This document shows positions 29,974 through 38,803 of a stretch of 62,722 nt of DNA, one piece after another. The stretch comes from a virus. Where the stretch lies: positions 1 to 62,722 of the IMG/VR virus record IMGVR_UViG_3300005826_000008. One strand, given 5' to 3'. The notes below the pieces were generated by a model. The model had not been told where the DNA came from. It ran no database searches and worked only from the letters and a program-made list of their open reading frames with translations. Both the position numbers and the translations under genes were made by a program. Within the stretch, counting starts at the first letter, position 1. Each line of letters begins with the position of its first letter.

Positions 29974-30307
29974 AATATATATCGAAGGACATGGAATTCC
30001 TTTTACGTTAGTAAAATGTCCTCACGGATTTTCTCTTGAGAAAATTTGTCAAGAGATTACAGATAATAATTTGAAAGCAAAAGATATAGTAAAAAGAAAT
30101 CCATCATTAAAAGCTATTGATTTTGAAAAATCAGATAAGGATTTGGTATTTATAGTTAAATCAACTCGTAGATTAGCAGATTATGAGATATCTCATATTA
30201 AGGATACATTAACTACTTTTGGAAAAGATAAGGCTCACTTCTGTTTAGTAGTAGCTGATTATTTTGATTTAGAAAGAGTTCCTAAAGTTCTTGTTCCATT
30301 TATGTGA
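29963..30307 (+). CDS. Hypothetical protein (114 aa), C-terminal motif family
   Basis: Not recognised; overlaps the preceding gene. It ends PKVLVPFM, close to the shared C-terminal motif. Confidence 0.65.
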   Translation: MKSEIYIEGHGIPFTLVKCPHGFSLEKICQEITDNNLKAKDIVKRNPSLKAIDFEKSDKDLVFIVKSTRRLADYEISHIKDTLTTFGKDKAHFCLVVADYFDLERVPKVLVPFM

Positions 30308-30312
30308 TAATT

Positions 30313-30477
30313 ATGAAAGCTAAATTAATAATAACAAGCAGAAATCATATGTATCTTATAAGAAAAGATGCTCAAGAAGCTGTTAGGCGCATTAGTAAGC
30401 AGGTTATAATAAGTTCATCATTCCTTATGAATGAGAAAGAATATGATGACATTATAAAATGGACATCAGGAAAATGA
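30313..30477 (+). CDS. Small repeat-family protein (54 aa)
   Basis: Start MKAKLIITSRNHMYLIRK. The N-terminal LIITSRN resembles IIINSRN in the next ORF and twice in the protein at 30676. Overlaps the next start (ATGA). Confidence 0.55.
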   Translation: MKAKLIITSRNHMYLIRKDAQEAVRRISKQVIISSSFLMNEKEYDDIIKWTSGK

Positions 30478-30638
30478 TAGGAAAATTTAAACATAATCGT
30501 ATTATTATCAATTCTAGAAATGAGTTATGTTTAAAAAGAAAACAGAATATATTTGATATTATCTCGTCTAGAATTCGTTTAGATATAATGAAAGCAGAAG
30601 ATGAACTTGTGCGCAAAGCACTTGAGTTATTTAAATAA
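30474..30638 (+). CDS. Small repeat-family protein (54 aa)
   Basis: Start MIGKFKHNRIIINSRNELCL, coupled to the previous stop; an alternative ATG lies at 30459. It carries one copy of the IIINSRNE repeat, pointing to tandem duplication in this region. Confidence 0.55.
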   Translation: MIGKFKHNRIIINSRNELCLKRKQNIFDIISSRIRLDIMKAEDELVRKALELFK

Positions 30639-30660
30639 TAAATTCAAAGTTAGGTGATTT

Positions 30661-30670
30661 GATATATTCT
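30661..30670 (+). promoter_or_regulatory. GATATATTCT box upstream of start
   Basis: The same 10 bases occur at 39652 and 45534, each a short distance before a gene start. It looks like a late-type -10 box; a transcript starting here would be nearly leaderless. Confidence 0.4.
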
Positions 30671-30675
30671 TTCTC

Positions 30676-31242
30676 ATGAGAAAGAATTGTGAAATAATAA
30701 TAAATTCTGCGAATGAGATTGGAACACGTTTTGAATTAAATAGTATTGCTAGGCATATTTCGTCTCCAGTTGGTAGGGTTGCTCTGGCACAGAGTATGAC
30801 TGCCCCAATTAGGAGACATTTAGATTACAACAGAATATCAAGAAAGATATTTTTAGTAGATCCTTTGCCACAAGGTGCGCTACCTGTATATAAAGAGAGA
30901 GTATTTAAACACAATTATGTCATTATTAATTCAAGAAATGACATTGGGACAAGAGAACAATTATATAGATTTATAAATGGAACAAGAGTTGCACTTCCTA
31001 TATTTACTATAATCTCAAATCCTACAATAAACATTAGCGAGATTAAGAGTAGAAGGTTTAATATAATTGATAGGTCTATACAAAAAGCTAAGACTGAGAT
31101 TATGTCTCAAAAGGATTATAATATGTTTAACATGATAGATGATGCAACACTTGGTATATCAAAAGAAGTCCCCAAAAAGAAATCTATTTTTGATAATATT
31201 AAATCTTGGGGTAAAAAATTATTACAATATTTAGATATATAA
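30676..31242 (+). CDS. IIINSxN repeat protein (188 aa)
   Basis: Two internal copies of the same motif: CEIIINSANEIGTRFEL at residue 5 and YVIINSRNDIGTREQL near residue 82. The two smaller ORFs upstream carry one copy each. No function recognised. It lacks a Shine-Dalgarno site; a GATATATTCT box sits just 5 bases before the ATG. Confidence 0.68.
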   Translation: MRKNCEIIINSANEIGTRFELNSIARHISSPVGRVALAQSMTAPIRRHLDYNRISRKIFLVDPLPQGALPVYKERVFKHNYVIINSRNDIGTREQLYRFINGTRVALPIFTIISNPTINISEIKSRRFNIIDRSIQKAKTEIMSQKDYNMFNMIDDATLGISKEVPKKKSIFDNIKSWGKKLLQYLDI

Positions 31243-31248
31243 TTTGGT

Positions 31249-31665
31249 ATGGAAGATCTTCCGAAGATACCACAAAATAATAAATTCAAAGCTTATTGTA
31301 ATTCATTAAGGTGTCCTTTATGTGGTGCGCAACTAGATGGAAATATTCATCCAAAAGGGGCTTCATTATATTGTGTTCAAGATAATGATGAATATTCAAT
31401 TAAATTGAATCCTAATTTTGATAAGCCTATTAATGAAACGTTAAGACATACTTTTAATGATTATGAGTACTACATTTCTATTACAAGAGTGTTTAACAGT
31501 TGGCTATCTGTTATCAATAGGGTTAGTACGGAGATTCATCCTAGTTTAAGATATAAGTTTTGGGAAGAGATATTTAGGTTTGAGGGAAGATTAACTTTCT
31601 TTAGAAAGAAATTGGATAGAGAAGAATTTGTTAGAAAGTTGAAGCTTTACAATGTATTCAGCTGA
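31249..31665 (+). CDS. Zinc-ribbon small protein (138 aa), C-terminal motif family
   Basis: LRCPLCGAQLDGNIHPKGAS and SLYCVQDNDEYSIKLNP parallel KCPVCGGQID and YGCVNNPYHYNLN in the protein at 31840. Ends LKLYNVFS. These two are paralogues. Function unknown. Confidence 0.7.
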   Translation: MEDLPKIPQNNKFKAYCNSLRCPLCGAQLDGNIHPKGASLYCVQDNDEYSIKLNPNFDKPINETLRHTFNDYEYYISITRVFNSWLSVINRVSTEIHPSLRYKFWEEIFRFEGRLTFFRKKLDREEFVRKLKLYNVFS

Positions 31666-31846
31666 TTTTAAAGAGCCGCTTTGTATAAGTAAAAAGAATT
31701 TGAAAAGGGCGAAGCCTGATAATGTTAAGAGACTTGCGCGTTGGCTTGGTCTTAACATTGATGGAATGAGTGATAGACAGATTATCAAGATTGTTTGGTG
31801 GAGAATAACAAGACACCACAAAAGAAGGGCAGAAGATATATGGTGA
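31652..31846 (+). CDS. SAP-like small protein (64 aa)
   Basis: KPDNVKRLARWLGLNIDGMS followed by DRQIIKIVWW resembles the SAP/Rho-N helix-extension-helix fold, which binds nucleic acid. It overlaps both neighbours by a few bases. Confidence 0.6.
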   Translation: MYSADFKEPLCISKKNLKRAKPDNVKRLARWLGLNIDGMSDRQIIKIVWWRITRHHKRRAEDIW

Positions 31847-32241
31847 TAATGGCACCAAAGAAAGAACTTTTAAACAGTTTGAAATGTCCTGTGTGTGGTG
31901 GGCAAATAGATATTGCTCGTGTTTGTGGTTCAAATTATGGTTGTGTTAACAACCCATATCATTACAATCTGAATATAGAGACTGGTTCCGTTGCTATTTT
32001 CTCATTTCTCACACGAGAAAGAATAACCTTATATGACTCTAAATATAGATATGATATACTTAGAATTCATGGAGAGAGTATAAAAACAAAGATTGAAATA
32101 TTTGATATTGATGGAGAGAGGCGAGTTATCTTTTCATTCAAGGATAAGTTTGTTGAAATAGATGGAGATGCTTTTGATTTCAACAATTTCAATTCAGATA
32201 AAGCATTAAATAGAATTAAGACGATATTGTTATTCCAGTAA
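31840..32241 (+). CDS. Zinc-ribbon small protein (133 aa), C-terminal motif family
   Basis: Start MVIMAPKKELL, overlapping the previous stop. CPVCGGQID and CGSNYGCV form a zinc site. Ends IKTILLFQ, a looser version of the shared motif. Paralogue of 31249. Confidence 0.68.
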   Translation: MVIMAPKKELLNSLKCPVCGGQIDIARVCGSNYGCVNNPYHYNLNIETGSVAIFSFLTRERITLYDSKYRYDILRIHGESIKTKIEIFDIDGERRVIFSFKDKFVEIDGDAFDFNNFNSDKALNRIKTILLFQ

Positions 32242-32252
32242 TTGGAGGAGAT

Positions 32253-33080
32253 ATGTCAAAATCGTATAGAGAAGGTGGTCATACCGGTCCTTATAAGTTT
32301 AGTAGAAGGTATACTACAAGAAAAGTGAGAAGAGCATCAAGAGATTTTTGCAATCAAATCAAAGTAGATTTTGATCTTGATGAGGGTTCTGATTTAGAAC
32401 AAGAACCAAATGACCATACTGATTTTAAAAGAGGATGGAAACCCTTGTATCGTTGGCTTGAATCGCATGTCGATGAAAAATGGGATGATGTTTATTCAGA
32501 GTTATCAACAAAGATTAAAACTGTCTTTGGTAAAGATGAACATGTAAAATCTATTATAAATAGTATTGTGGATTTTCACCCAAGTGAAGATGAAAAAGAA
32601 ACATGGTATAGACATGAATTTTATGTTGATGATCAAGGTGTCTTGAATAGAAAGAAACGTGTTACAAGAAGAACATATTATTCTTATAGAAAGTTTGATG
32701 TAAAAAAATTAACAGATTTTCTTAATGGAAGAATAATTGGAAGATATAATGGTGTATATTATTGGTTTACTCCAACGTCAAAATTACGGTCGAAACAAGA
32801 AGAATATAAATGTATTTGGTTTAAAACAGAACCGGAAGATTATTATGCTATTCCTTGGAACGGAAGGTATATAAGATATGTAAAGAAAGAATATTCTCTT
32901 ATTGATGATGGTTTTAATAAGAGATGGAAATGGGATTGGGTTGATATTGCTGGATATGGAGAGACTATAAATACAAGAAGACTTGATCCATTAACGGATG
33001 AAGAGATTAATTGGTTTAAGGGATTACCCGGTTATTATCAGGAAGAGATTTTAAAGTGGTCTCCATCAAATTGTGAATAA
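32253..33080 (+). CDS. Hypothetical protein (275 aa)
   Basis: Not recognised. A strong GGAGGAG site precedes the start. Basic, arginine- and aromatic-rich (RRYTTRKVRRASRDF; KRRWKWDWVD-like), so nucleic acid or structural binding is possible. No cysteine cluster. Confidence 0.75.
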   Translation: MSKSYREGGHTGPYKFSRRYTTRKVRRASRDFCNQIKVDFDLDEGSDLEQEPNDHTDFKRGWKPLYRWLESHVDEKWDDVYSELSTKIKTVFGKDEHVKSIINSIVDFHPSEDEKETWYRHEFYVDDQGVLNRKKRVTRRTYYSYRKFDVKKLTDFLNGRIIGRYNGVYYWFTPTSKLRSKQEEYKCIWFKTEPEDYYAIPWNGRYIRYVKKEYSLIDDGFNKRWKWDWVDIAGYGETINTRRLDPLTDEEINWFKGLPGYYQEEILKWSPSNCE

Positions 33081-33094
33081 CAAAGCATACTTGT

Positions 33095-33628
33095 ATGGCA
33101 TATGGTGACGAGTTTAAGGTTTTTGGACCTTATAAAAGAAAAGATGATAGGCAAATTGTAATCGTTGTTGATAAAAACGGTGTGCGTCGTACCATATCTT
33201 ATCCAAAGTGGGTTATGGAACTTCAGCTTGGAAGGAAGTTAGACCCTGATTTAGAAACTGTTGATCATTTAGATGGAGATGTAAACAATAATAATGTTTC
33301 GAATCTAAGGGTCGTACCTAGAGAAGAGCATTCTGCTGATGATACTAGGAGAGTAAAGCCTATAAAGATGGAATGTGCTTGGTGTGGAAAGAAATTTGAA
33401 CGTAGCCCAAGAATAATTAGAGAGAAAGCTAGAAAAGGTAAAGCTGGTCCATTCTGTTCTAGAGCTTGTGCTGGCAAATATGCAAGGATGTTACAACTCA
33501 AATTGATTGATAAATTTGATAGCCAAGAGTCAGTAGACAGTGTTTATTATAAAAGGAAGCATGTTAAAGCTTCCACATTGATACCTATTGATTATCTTCT
33601 AGATTATCTCTGTGATATCTGGGATTAA
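33095..33628 (+). CDS. HNH endonuclease (177 aa)
   Basis: The core TVDHLDGDVNNNNVSNLRVV is the HNH_3 signature of phage homing endonucleases (DH...N...N). A zinc module follows (CAWCGKKFERSP ... CSRACAGKYAR). No intron is apparent around it. Confidence 0.88.
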   Translation: MAYGDEFKVFGPYKRKDDRQIVIVVDKNGVRRTISYPKWVMELQLGRKLDPDLETVDHLDGDVNNNNVSNLRVVPREEHSADDTRRVKPIKMECAWCGKKFERSPRIIREKARKGKAGPFCSRACAGKYARMLQLKLIDKFDSQESVDSVYYKRKHVKASTLIPIDYLLDYLCDIWD

Positions 33629-33647
33629 TTTTTTAAATATCGCAGGG

Positions 33648-33675
33648 TTGACTGCCTTTTTTTTGTGATTACTAT
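33648..33675 (+). promoter_or_regulatory. Predicted promoter (TTGACT-16-TACTAT)
   Basis: TTGACT 33648-33653 and TACTAT 33670-33675, directly upstream of the next gene. Confidence 0.65.
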
Positions 33676-33697
33676 ATAAAGATATGGGAGATTGAAT

Positions 33698-34207
33698 ATG
33701 TCTGATAAGATGACAATTGCGCAAGCATTAAGAAGAGTTAAAAAGATTAAGGGTTTGCTTTATGAGCATATGAGTAGGGCGCAAGAATGTGCTTCTTATA
33801 TGGAAGATAAAAAGCCAGAGTTTGATTTTGATGAAGAAGTTAGTGCTATGAGTTCATTAACAAATGAAATGCTTAATTTACAAGCCAAAATAGCAGTAGC
33901 TAACTCTAATGCCATTATTTCAAATGATGGTACTGAATGTAGTCTTACCATGGCTATTCGTATCTTAGAGGAACTTAAAGGTCAAATCAAGTTTTATAGT
34001 GGTTTGACCTTGCGTCATGGTATTGAAAAACAAAAAGAACAAATGTGGGATGAAAATGCTGATAAGTTTGTAACTAAGGTTGAAGAGATTAATTATATCT
34101 CTGCTATGACTGAAAGACAAAGAGCTGATAAAATTCGTTCATTGAATGATCAGTTTGAAGCATTGAACAATGCTGTTGAGGATGCAAACCACGTAACACT
34201 TGTTTAA
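33698..34207 (+). CDS. Coiled-coil hypothetical protein (169 aa)
   Basis: Start at MSDKMTIAQALRRV with GGGAGA upstream. Long amphipathic helices with heptad spacing throughout. It has its own promoter and a 360-base gap behind it, so it forms a separate unit. Function unknown. Confidence 0.75.
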   Translation: MSDKMTIAQALRRVKKIKGLLYEHMSRAQECASYMEDKKPEFDFDEEVSAMSSLTNEMLNLQAKIAVANSNAIISNDGTECSLTMAIRILEELKGQIKFYSGLTLRHGIEKQKEQMWDENADKFVTKVEEINYISAMTERQRADKIRSLNDQFEALNNAVEDANHVTLV

Positions 34208-34571
34208 AGTTTTGCCTAAGGGCAATAATGGAAGGAGATTGTTATTGAAAGTAATTTAGGGGATCCCCTTATTCAATTGGGAATATAACTTTGTTATATT
34301 AAAATTGGATAAAATTATAGATTATACAAGGGCATTTTCGGCATCGATCTCGATATTGTTTAGACTTTATCTTATATAAAATAAGTCTTATTAGCAATTA
34401 GAGGTTAGCGTTCAGATTTTGAGCACTTAGCAATTAGCATTGAGCGGTAAGCTATTAGCACTTGTTAACCCTGATTATTTTCATAACAATTCTCTTTGCC
34501 ATATACAATGTTATTAATAATGTGATATTTGGGTTTGCTTTTTAAATAAGCACCTATTGATAGGTTATTTT
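34208..34571 (+). other. 364-base gene-free region with TTAGCA repeats
   Basis: Between 34385 and 34470, TTAGCAATTAG occurs twice exactly, with related copies (GGTTAGCG, ATTAGCACTT, GAGCACTTAGC) in both orientations. No ORF. Iteron-like protein-binding sites, for replication or regulation, are possible. Confidence 0.45.
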
Positions 34572-34799
34572 ATGATTACTATTGATTTAATTAATATTAT
34601 TCGTGAAAAATTTGGTGAGTTTCAAGTAATGGGTACTGGTTCTTTTCACAGATTTATAAGAAATGATCCTAATACAGGACATCCTTTTATGTTTTTAGTG
34701 TATGAAGAGAGTAATAATGTATATTTCCTTACCTCTACAAAAGAGTGGATGACTGCTAAGTATTTTAAGAAATACTTGAAATTATTGGTATTCTCATAA
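34572..34799 (+). CDS. Small hypothetical protein (75 aa), C-terminal motif family
   Basis: Start MITIDLINIIREKFG. Ends YLKLLVFS, the shared motif. Otherwise unrecognised. Confidence 0.65.
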   Translation: MITIDLINIIREKFGEFQVMGTGSFHRFIRNDPNTGHPFMFLVYEESNNVYFLTSTKEWMTAKYFKKYLKLLVFS

Positions 34800-34836
34800 G
34801 ATTACTAATAAGATGATATAGTTATATTGTTATTAT

Positions 34837-34912
34837 GATAGCGTGACCCGAATGGTAAGGGACCACTCTGCAAAAGTGGTAATTGTAGGTTCGACTCCTA
34901 TCGCTATCTCCA
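34837..34912 (+). tRNA. tRNA-Cys (GCA)
   Basis: Acceptor GATAGCG/CGCTATC, anticodon stem CCACT/AGTGG with loop CTGCAAA, T arm GTAGG/CCTAT, CCA. Confidence 0.93.
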
Positions 34913-34916
34913 TAAT

Positions 34917-35007
34917 GGAAGGTAAACCATGCCGGGCATGGCACTCGCTGGAAACGAGCTGGTATTCATTAGATGGGTATTTGATTCGACTTCAATTCCT
35001 TCCGCCA
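34917..35007 (+). tRNA. tRNA-Ser (GGA)
   Basis: Acceptor GGAAGG/CCTTCC, anticodon stem CTCG/CGAG with loop CTGGAAA, long variable arm, GCCA. Confidence 0.88.
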
Positions 35008-35010
35008 ATT

Positions 35011-35096
35011 GGAAGATTAACCAAATAGGATTTGGCGTCGCCTCGAAAGCGAATGGCACCGAGAGGTGTGGGTTTCGATTACTCAATCTTCCGCCA
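35011..35096 (+). tRNA. tRNA-Ser (CGA)
   Basis: Acceptor GGAAGAT/ATCTTCC, loop CTCGAAA, variable arm GCACC/GGTGT, GCCA. Its 3' end overlaps the minus-strand homing endonuclease. Confidence 0.88.
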
Positions 35097-35802
35097 GGTA
35101 TTTACTATAATCTTGTAGTATACTTTCTGCTATAAGCTTTTTTCTTGGCATACTAATTGTATCTGAACTGTACAACCAATGAAGAAATTTGACACATTTT
35201 TTATGACCAGAAAATTGTATTTTATACATATTATGTTTTGAATAAACAACTCTTCCGTTGATAACTTTATTTTTGGGTTTTTGTTGTATTACACTGTGTT
35301 TAAAGTTTATATCATTTAGTTTATCTGATATAGTAAGTAAGAAGTTTTCGCTTGCACCACACAAATATACTGTAGTTTGCTCATATGTTTTGTTATTGTG
35401 AGCTTTATATTGTGATCTGTATATGCTGCCATCTCCATCAATGCATCCTTTTAAAAAGTCGTTAAAGTGTATATCTGGTATGTCGGGTAATTCTTGGGTT
35501 AAAGATTTTTTTGGACAACATTTGTGTTCCACAAACCAATTATAAATGTCTTTCCCGTATAAAAATAAAGTTGAACTGTTATTACAAGTATCTCTTATAT
35601 TACCGTCCCCGCCAAGTTCTTTTTGTATTAGTTCTAACCAATCAATATCTTTTGAGCACAAACTAATTTTAAATGAATTGGTTCGACTTTTGTCTTGTAT
35701 AAGATTTCCATCTGTAATAAATGCTCCAAGTAAATAATATGATAGTGCATCTTCGTTGTTTAAAACTTTTTTAGTGTTTTCATATGTGCATCTTTGCAAC
35801 AA
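35083..35802 (-). CDS. LAGLIDADG homing endonuclease, minus strand
   Basis: A 239-residue protein with two LAGLIDADG motifs: YLLGAFITDGNL near residue 25 and FLKGCIDGDGSI near residue 127, each ending in the catalytic acid. Its 3' end lies inside the tRNA-Ser (CGA) gene on the other strand. It splits a run of tRNA-Ser genes (35011 and 35867), consistent with invasion of the tRNA cluster. Confidence 0.9.
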   Translation of the reverse strand: MLQRCTYENTKKVLNNEDALSYYLLGAFITDGNLIQDKSRTNSFKISLCSKDIDWLELIQKELGGDGNIRDTCNNSSTLFLYGKDIYNWFVEHKCCPKKSLTQELPDIPDIHFNDFLKGCIDGDGSIYRSQYKAHNNKTYEQTTVYLCGASENFLLTISDKLNDINFKHSVIQQKPKNKVINGRVVYSKHNMYKIQFSGHKKCVKFLHWLYSSDTISMPRKKLIAESILQDYSKYLAED

Positions 35803-35866
35803 AATTACCTCGCGGACTGAACGCGAACTAGAACTTATATGACTATGATGATATATTGACAGATAT

Positions 35867-35951
35867 AGAGAATGAACTGCAACGGTTGCAGACTTGCCTG
35901 CTAAGCAATGTGTACCTCTGGTATAGTGTTCGACTCACTCTTTCTCTGCCA
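35867..35951 (+). tRNA. tRNA-Ser (GCT)
   Basis: Acceptor AGAGAA/TTCTCT, anticodon stem TTGC/GCAA with loop CTGCTAA, long variable arm, T arm AGTG/CACT, GCCA. Confidence 0.86.
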
Positions 35952-35961
35952 AGAGTAAGTT

Positions 35962-36090
35962 ATGGAATACATTAAAGAATTGGTATCAAAGACTTTTTTA
36001 ATTCTTATTGGTTTACTTTCGTATGCTATGATAATTTCTGATCTTCCTATTGACCAGCTCATTATAATAATGATGATGCAACAGTGGTGA
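35962..36090 (+). CDS. Small membrane protein (42 aa)
   Basis: AAGAG precedes MEYIKELVSK; residues 11-30 (TFLILIGLLSYAMIISDL) form one membrane segment. Function unknown. Confidence 0.58.
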   Translation: MEYIKELVSKTFLILIGLLSYAMIISDLPIDQLIIIMMMQQW

Positions 36091-36094
36091 TTAA

Positions 36095-36595
36095 ATGAAT
36101 TTTAATGAAAAATTTGATGAACTTAGTAATCAATTAAAAACTAGGGATTGGTTTTATGATATCTCCCGTGATAAATATGGTCGGGTTGTTGTTTATGCAT
36201 TATGGATGAGTGGAGATATTTTAAGTGAAGTCCCTCATACATTATGTGGTAAACAAGTTTTACTTCATTTCGCTAATATAAGGAAAGAGGAAGATCATAA
36301 AATGGTTTCACTTTCCGATCTTCATATCAATGATTATGAGGAGGATAGAGAGGCTAAAGAAGCTGTTGTTGAAACTACTGATGAAATTACAAGTTTATCA
36401 GAGTTAACTAACAAACTTGATAAATTAGAGAAGATTTGCGGAACTAATACACTTGGAGATATCTTTTTTGAATCTCATGATGGAAAGAACGCAGTAACTA
36501 ATTGGTCAGCTAAATTTCCTGATATTAGAAAAGATATGGATAAATTGCTTAACAAATTTGGGTTTGATGTCCTCTATGAAGAGTTGGAGTTATAA
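36095..36595 (+). CDS. Hypothetical protein (166 aa)
   Basis: Not recognised. Acidic. Its stop overlaps the next start (TAATG). No ribosome-binding site is obvious. Confidence 0.7.
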   Translation: MNFNEKFDELSNQLKTRDWFYDISRDKYGRVVVYALWMSGDILSEVPHTLCGKQVLLHFANIRKEEDHKMVSLSDLHINDYEEDREAKEAVVETTDEITSLSELTNKLDKLEKICGTNTLGDIFFESHDGKNAVTNWSAKFPDIRKDMDKLLNKFGFDVLYEELEL

Positions 36596-36999
36596 TGGAA
36601 TTATTTAATGAGGGTACAATACGTGATCTAATATTATTATCTGAGCATGGTGAGAATGCAAATGATTTCAGTGATGATAAATCATTTATGGATAAGTTTC
36701 TGACTGCTAAAGCCCTTATTGATCGCTGGGGAAATATACCGACATATCTTTTATGTAGTGAAGAAAATAAGGAATTCATTATTGATTCTTTAAATAAGAA
36801 CCCGTATTACCGAGAAAGAAATAGTGATTGTTTTGATCATAGATATGGTGATTGCATTAAAGAATATAAAATTTGGTCGATGGATATCTTTTTCTCAGAG
36901 ATGATTCCAATGAATAGAGTTGTTGTGGTTTCAGTCGATGAATATGGTAATTTAAATGGAGATGTGCCAAGTAGATCAGTATCATCATTTATCATATAG
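36595..36999 (+). CDS. Hypothetical protein (134 aa)
   Basis: Not recognised. Coupled to the preceding gene. Alpha-beta composition with no motif I can name. Confidence 0.7.
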   Translation: MELFNEGTIRDLILLSEHGENANDFSDDKSFMDKFLTAKALIDRWGNIPTYLLCSEENKEFIIDSLNKNPYYRERNSDCFDHRYGDCIKEYKIWSMDIFFSEMIPMNRVVVVSVDEYGNLNGDVPSRSVSSFII

Positions 37000-37192
37000 T
37001 ATGCACTATATGTAGTGTCAGTATGCAAAAGTGAAGTTTACCCCTATAAAACTAGGTATATTCTAGAATTAGAGTGTAGAACATATCTCTTTGATAAGGA
37101 GGTGGGCATTATTAATTTTAAGAACGTAAATGTTCGCTATTAAAAGACTTCACTTTAACATTCCCGGTAAGACTGGGGAACATGGAGTTATC

Positions 37193-38026
37193 ATGACTGC
37201 ATACGCATTGAAAGTTTTAAACTTAGAAAAGTCAACTTTAACTAATGAAAAGGATGAGAAACTGTTTTGTAAAAAACATAATTGTGATAAGGTTTTTGAA
37301 AAAAATAGATTTGTCTGCAAAAGTTGTAGATCTGAAAAAGCAAAAGAGTATTATCAAAAAAATAAATTAAAAATAAATGAAAAACATTCAGAGTATGTAA
37401 AGAAGAATAGAGAAGAGGTTAAGAGATATAAGAGCGATTACTATTATTCTAATAAAGAAGAAATTTCAAGAAAAAAATCTATTTATTATCAAGAAAACAA
37501 GTCTTCTTTAAAAGAAAAAAATACTGAATATGTAAATGATAATTATGAGAAAATTAAAGAATATAAGCGTTTGTGGTTTCAAGATAACAAGAAAAAAATA
37601 AACTCTAAAAGAGTAGAGAAATATAATAATGATACTTCTTTTAGAATTAGGGATATAGTTAGTAAATCAATTAGACAAGGTTTAAAATTAGTTGGTTGTA
37701 CTAAGAATGACGAGTCTTGTGGTAAATATCTTGATTATACTTTTAATGAGTTAAAAAATCATCTAGAAAGTAAATTTGAGTCGTGGATGACTTGGGATAA
37801 CCATGGTGTTTACAGGGTAGAAACATGGGATGATAATGATGTTTATACATGGACTTGGCAAATAGACCATATAATTCCTCAGAGTGATCTTCTATATTCT
37901 TCAATGGAAGATGAAAATTTTAAGAAGTGTTGGAGTCTTAATAATTTAAGACCATTGTCTGCAAAGCAGAATTTATTTGATGGTCTTACTAAAGTTAGAC
38001 ATACCTGTGGGGGGTCTAATGATTAA
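37193..38026 (+). CDS. HNH endonuclease with long lysine-rich linker
   Basis: The start at 37193 (MTAYALKVLN) has GGAG upstream; an in-frame ATG at 37130 lacks a site. An N-terminal zinc pair (CKKHNCDK...CKSC) is followed by about 120 residues of repeated YYxxNKxxIxxKxxEY units, a charged helical linker. The C-terminal nuclease core is WQIDHIIPQSDLL ... WSLNNLRPLSAKQNL, a classic phage HNH. Confidence 0.87.
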   Translation: MTAYALKVLNLEKSTLTNEKDEKLFCKKHNCDKVFEKNRFVCKSCRSEKAKEYYQKNKLKINEKHSEYVKKNREEVKRYKSDYYYSNKEEISRKKSIYYQENKSSLKEKNTEYVNDNYEKIKEYKRLWFQDNKKKINSKRVEKYNNDTSFRIRDIVSKSIRQGLKLVGCTKNDESCGKYLDYTFNELKNHLESKFESWMTWDNHGVYRVETWDDNDVYTWTWQIDHIIPQSDLLYSSMEDENFKKCWSLNNLRPLSAKQNLFDGLTKVRHTCGGSND

Positions 38027-38348
38027 GCAAAATAAAAATAACCAAGATGACTATTATGATAATATACCTATTTGTATTACTGACATTATAACAATTTGTA
38101 GAGAGTATACCAAATTGAATTGGCAGATCCAAAATCAGATGGAAGATATTTTGGAGGTAGGTGTTGATGAAGCTATTGAGAATGGTTCAGTATCTAAAGC
38201 ATCATTGCCATATATTAAAAACTTTTTGAAAAGAATATGTGATAACGCATATTTTGGTGATGCGGTTGACCAAGCAAATGATTGTATAGAATTAATCCGT
38301 CAGTATGAAGATAGACATAAGATAACATCCATATCTAGATTTAATTAA
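38019..38348 (+). CDS. Hypothetical protein (109 aa)
   Basis: Start MIKQNKNNQDD overlaps the HNH stop with GGGGGG upstream. Helical. A terminator follows directly. Confidence 0.66.
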   Translation: MIKQNKNNQDDYYDNIPICITDIITICREYTKLNWQIQNQMEDILEVGVDEAIENGSVSKASLPYIKNFLKRICDNAYFGDAVDQANDCIELIRQYEDRHKITSISRFN

Positions 38349-38367
38349 CATTTATTGTTAAGTTTTT

Positions 38368-38397
38368 GGGGCGGCATTTAGCCGCCTTTTCTTTTTA
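38368..38397 (+). terminator. Rho-independent terminator
   Basis: GGCGGC-attta-GCCGCC followed by TTTTCTTTTT, a textbook stem and U-tract. Confidence 0.9.
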
Positions 38398-38398
38398 T

Positions 38399-38803
38399 AT
38401 GAAGTGCAAGTTTTGTAATGAGATGTGTGTAGAGTCTTTTTATACAGAGATTTCACTAGATAAAACTTTTTATTGTGGTAATCATGATAAAATGATTATT
38501 ATGTTTTGGGATAATCCAACTTTCTCAGACCTTACTTTTTTTGTTGATGAATATGAATTTTCATGTACAACTACTACAGAGGGAAGTTATACTGTTTTAC
38601 ATAGGCATAACGTAGAAAGTACTCCAACATATAAAGTATATAATGGCATACCATTAGATGATTTGTTACATAAATCATTAGGATTTGAGCTACATAAAAA
38701 CCTACCAAAACAAGTGGCTTTAGTTGATTACGATTTAAATCTGACACCAGATAATGTAAGATATTATATTAAGAAACTCTTAAAGATAAGTGTATTTTCA
38801 TGA
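38399..38803 (+). CDS. Small zinc protein (134 aa), C-terminal motif family
   Basis: Start MKCKFCNEMCVESF directly after the terminator T-run, with no ribosome-binding site. CKFCNEMC may bind metal. Ends LLKISVFS. It heads a run of four overlapping motif-family genes. Confidence 0.66.
   Translation: MKCKFCNEMCVESFYTEISLDKTFYCGNHDKMIIMFWDNPTFSDLTFFVDEYEFSCTTTTEGSYTVLHRHNVESTPTYKVYNGIPLDDLLHKSLGFELHKNLPKQVALVDYDLNLTPDNVRYYIKKLLKISVFS

Noticed and set aside
35857-35885. TTGACA promoter before tRNA-Ser (GCT)
   Set aside because: The sequence at the -10 position (TGCAAC) does not fit.
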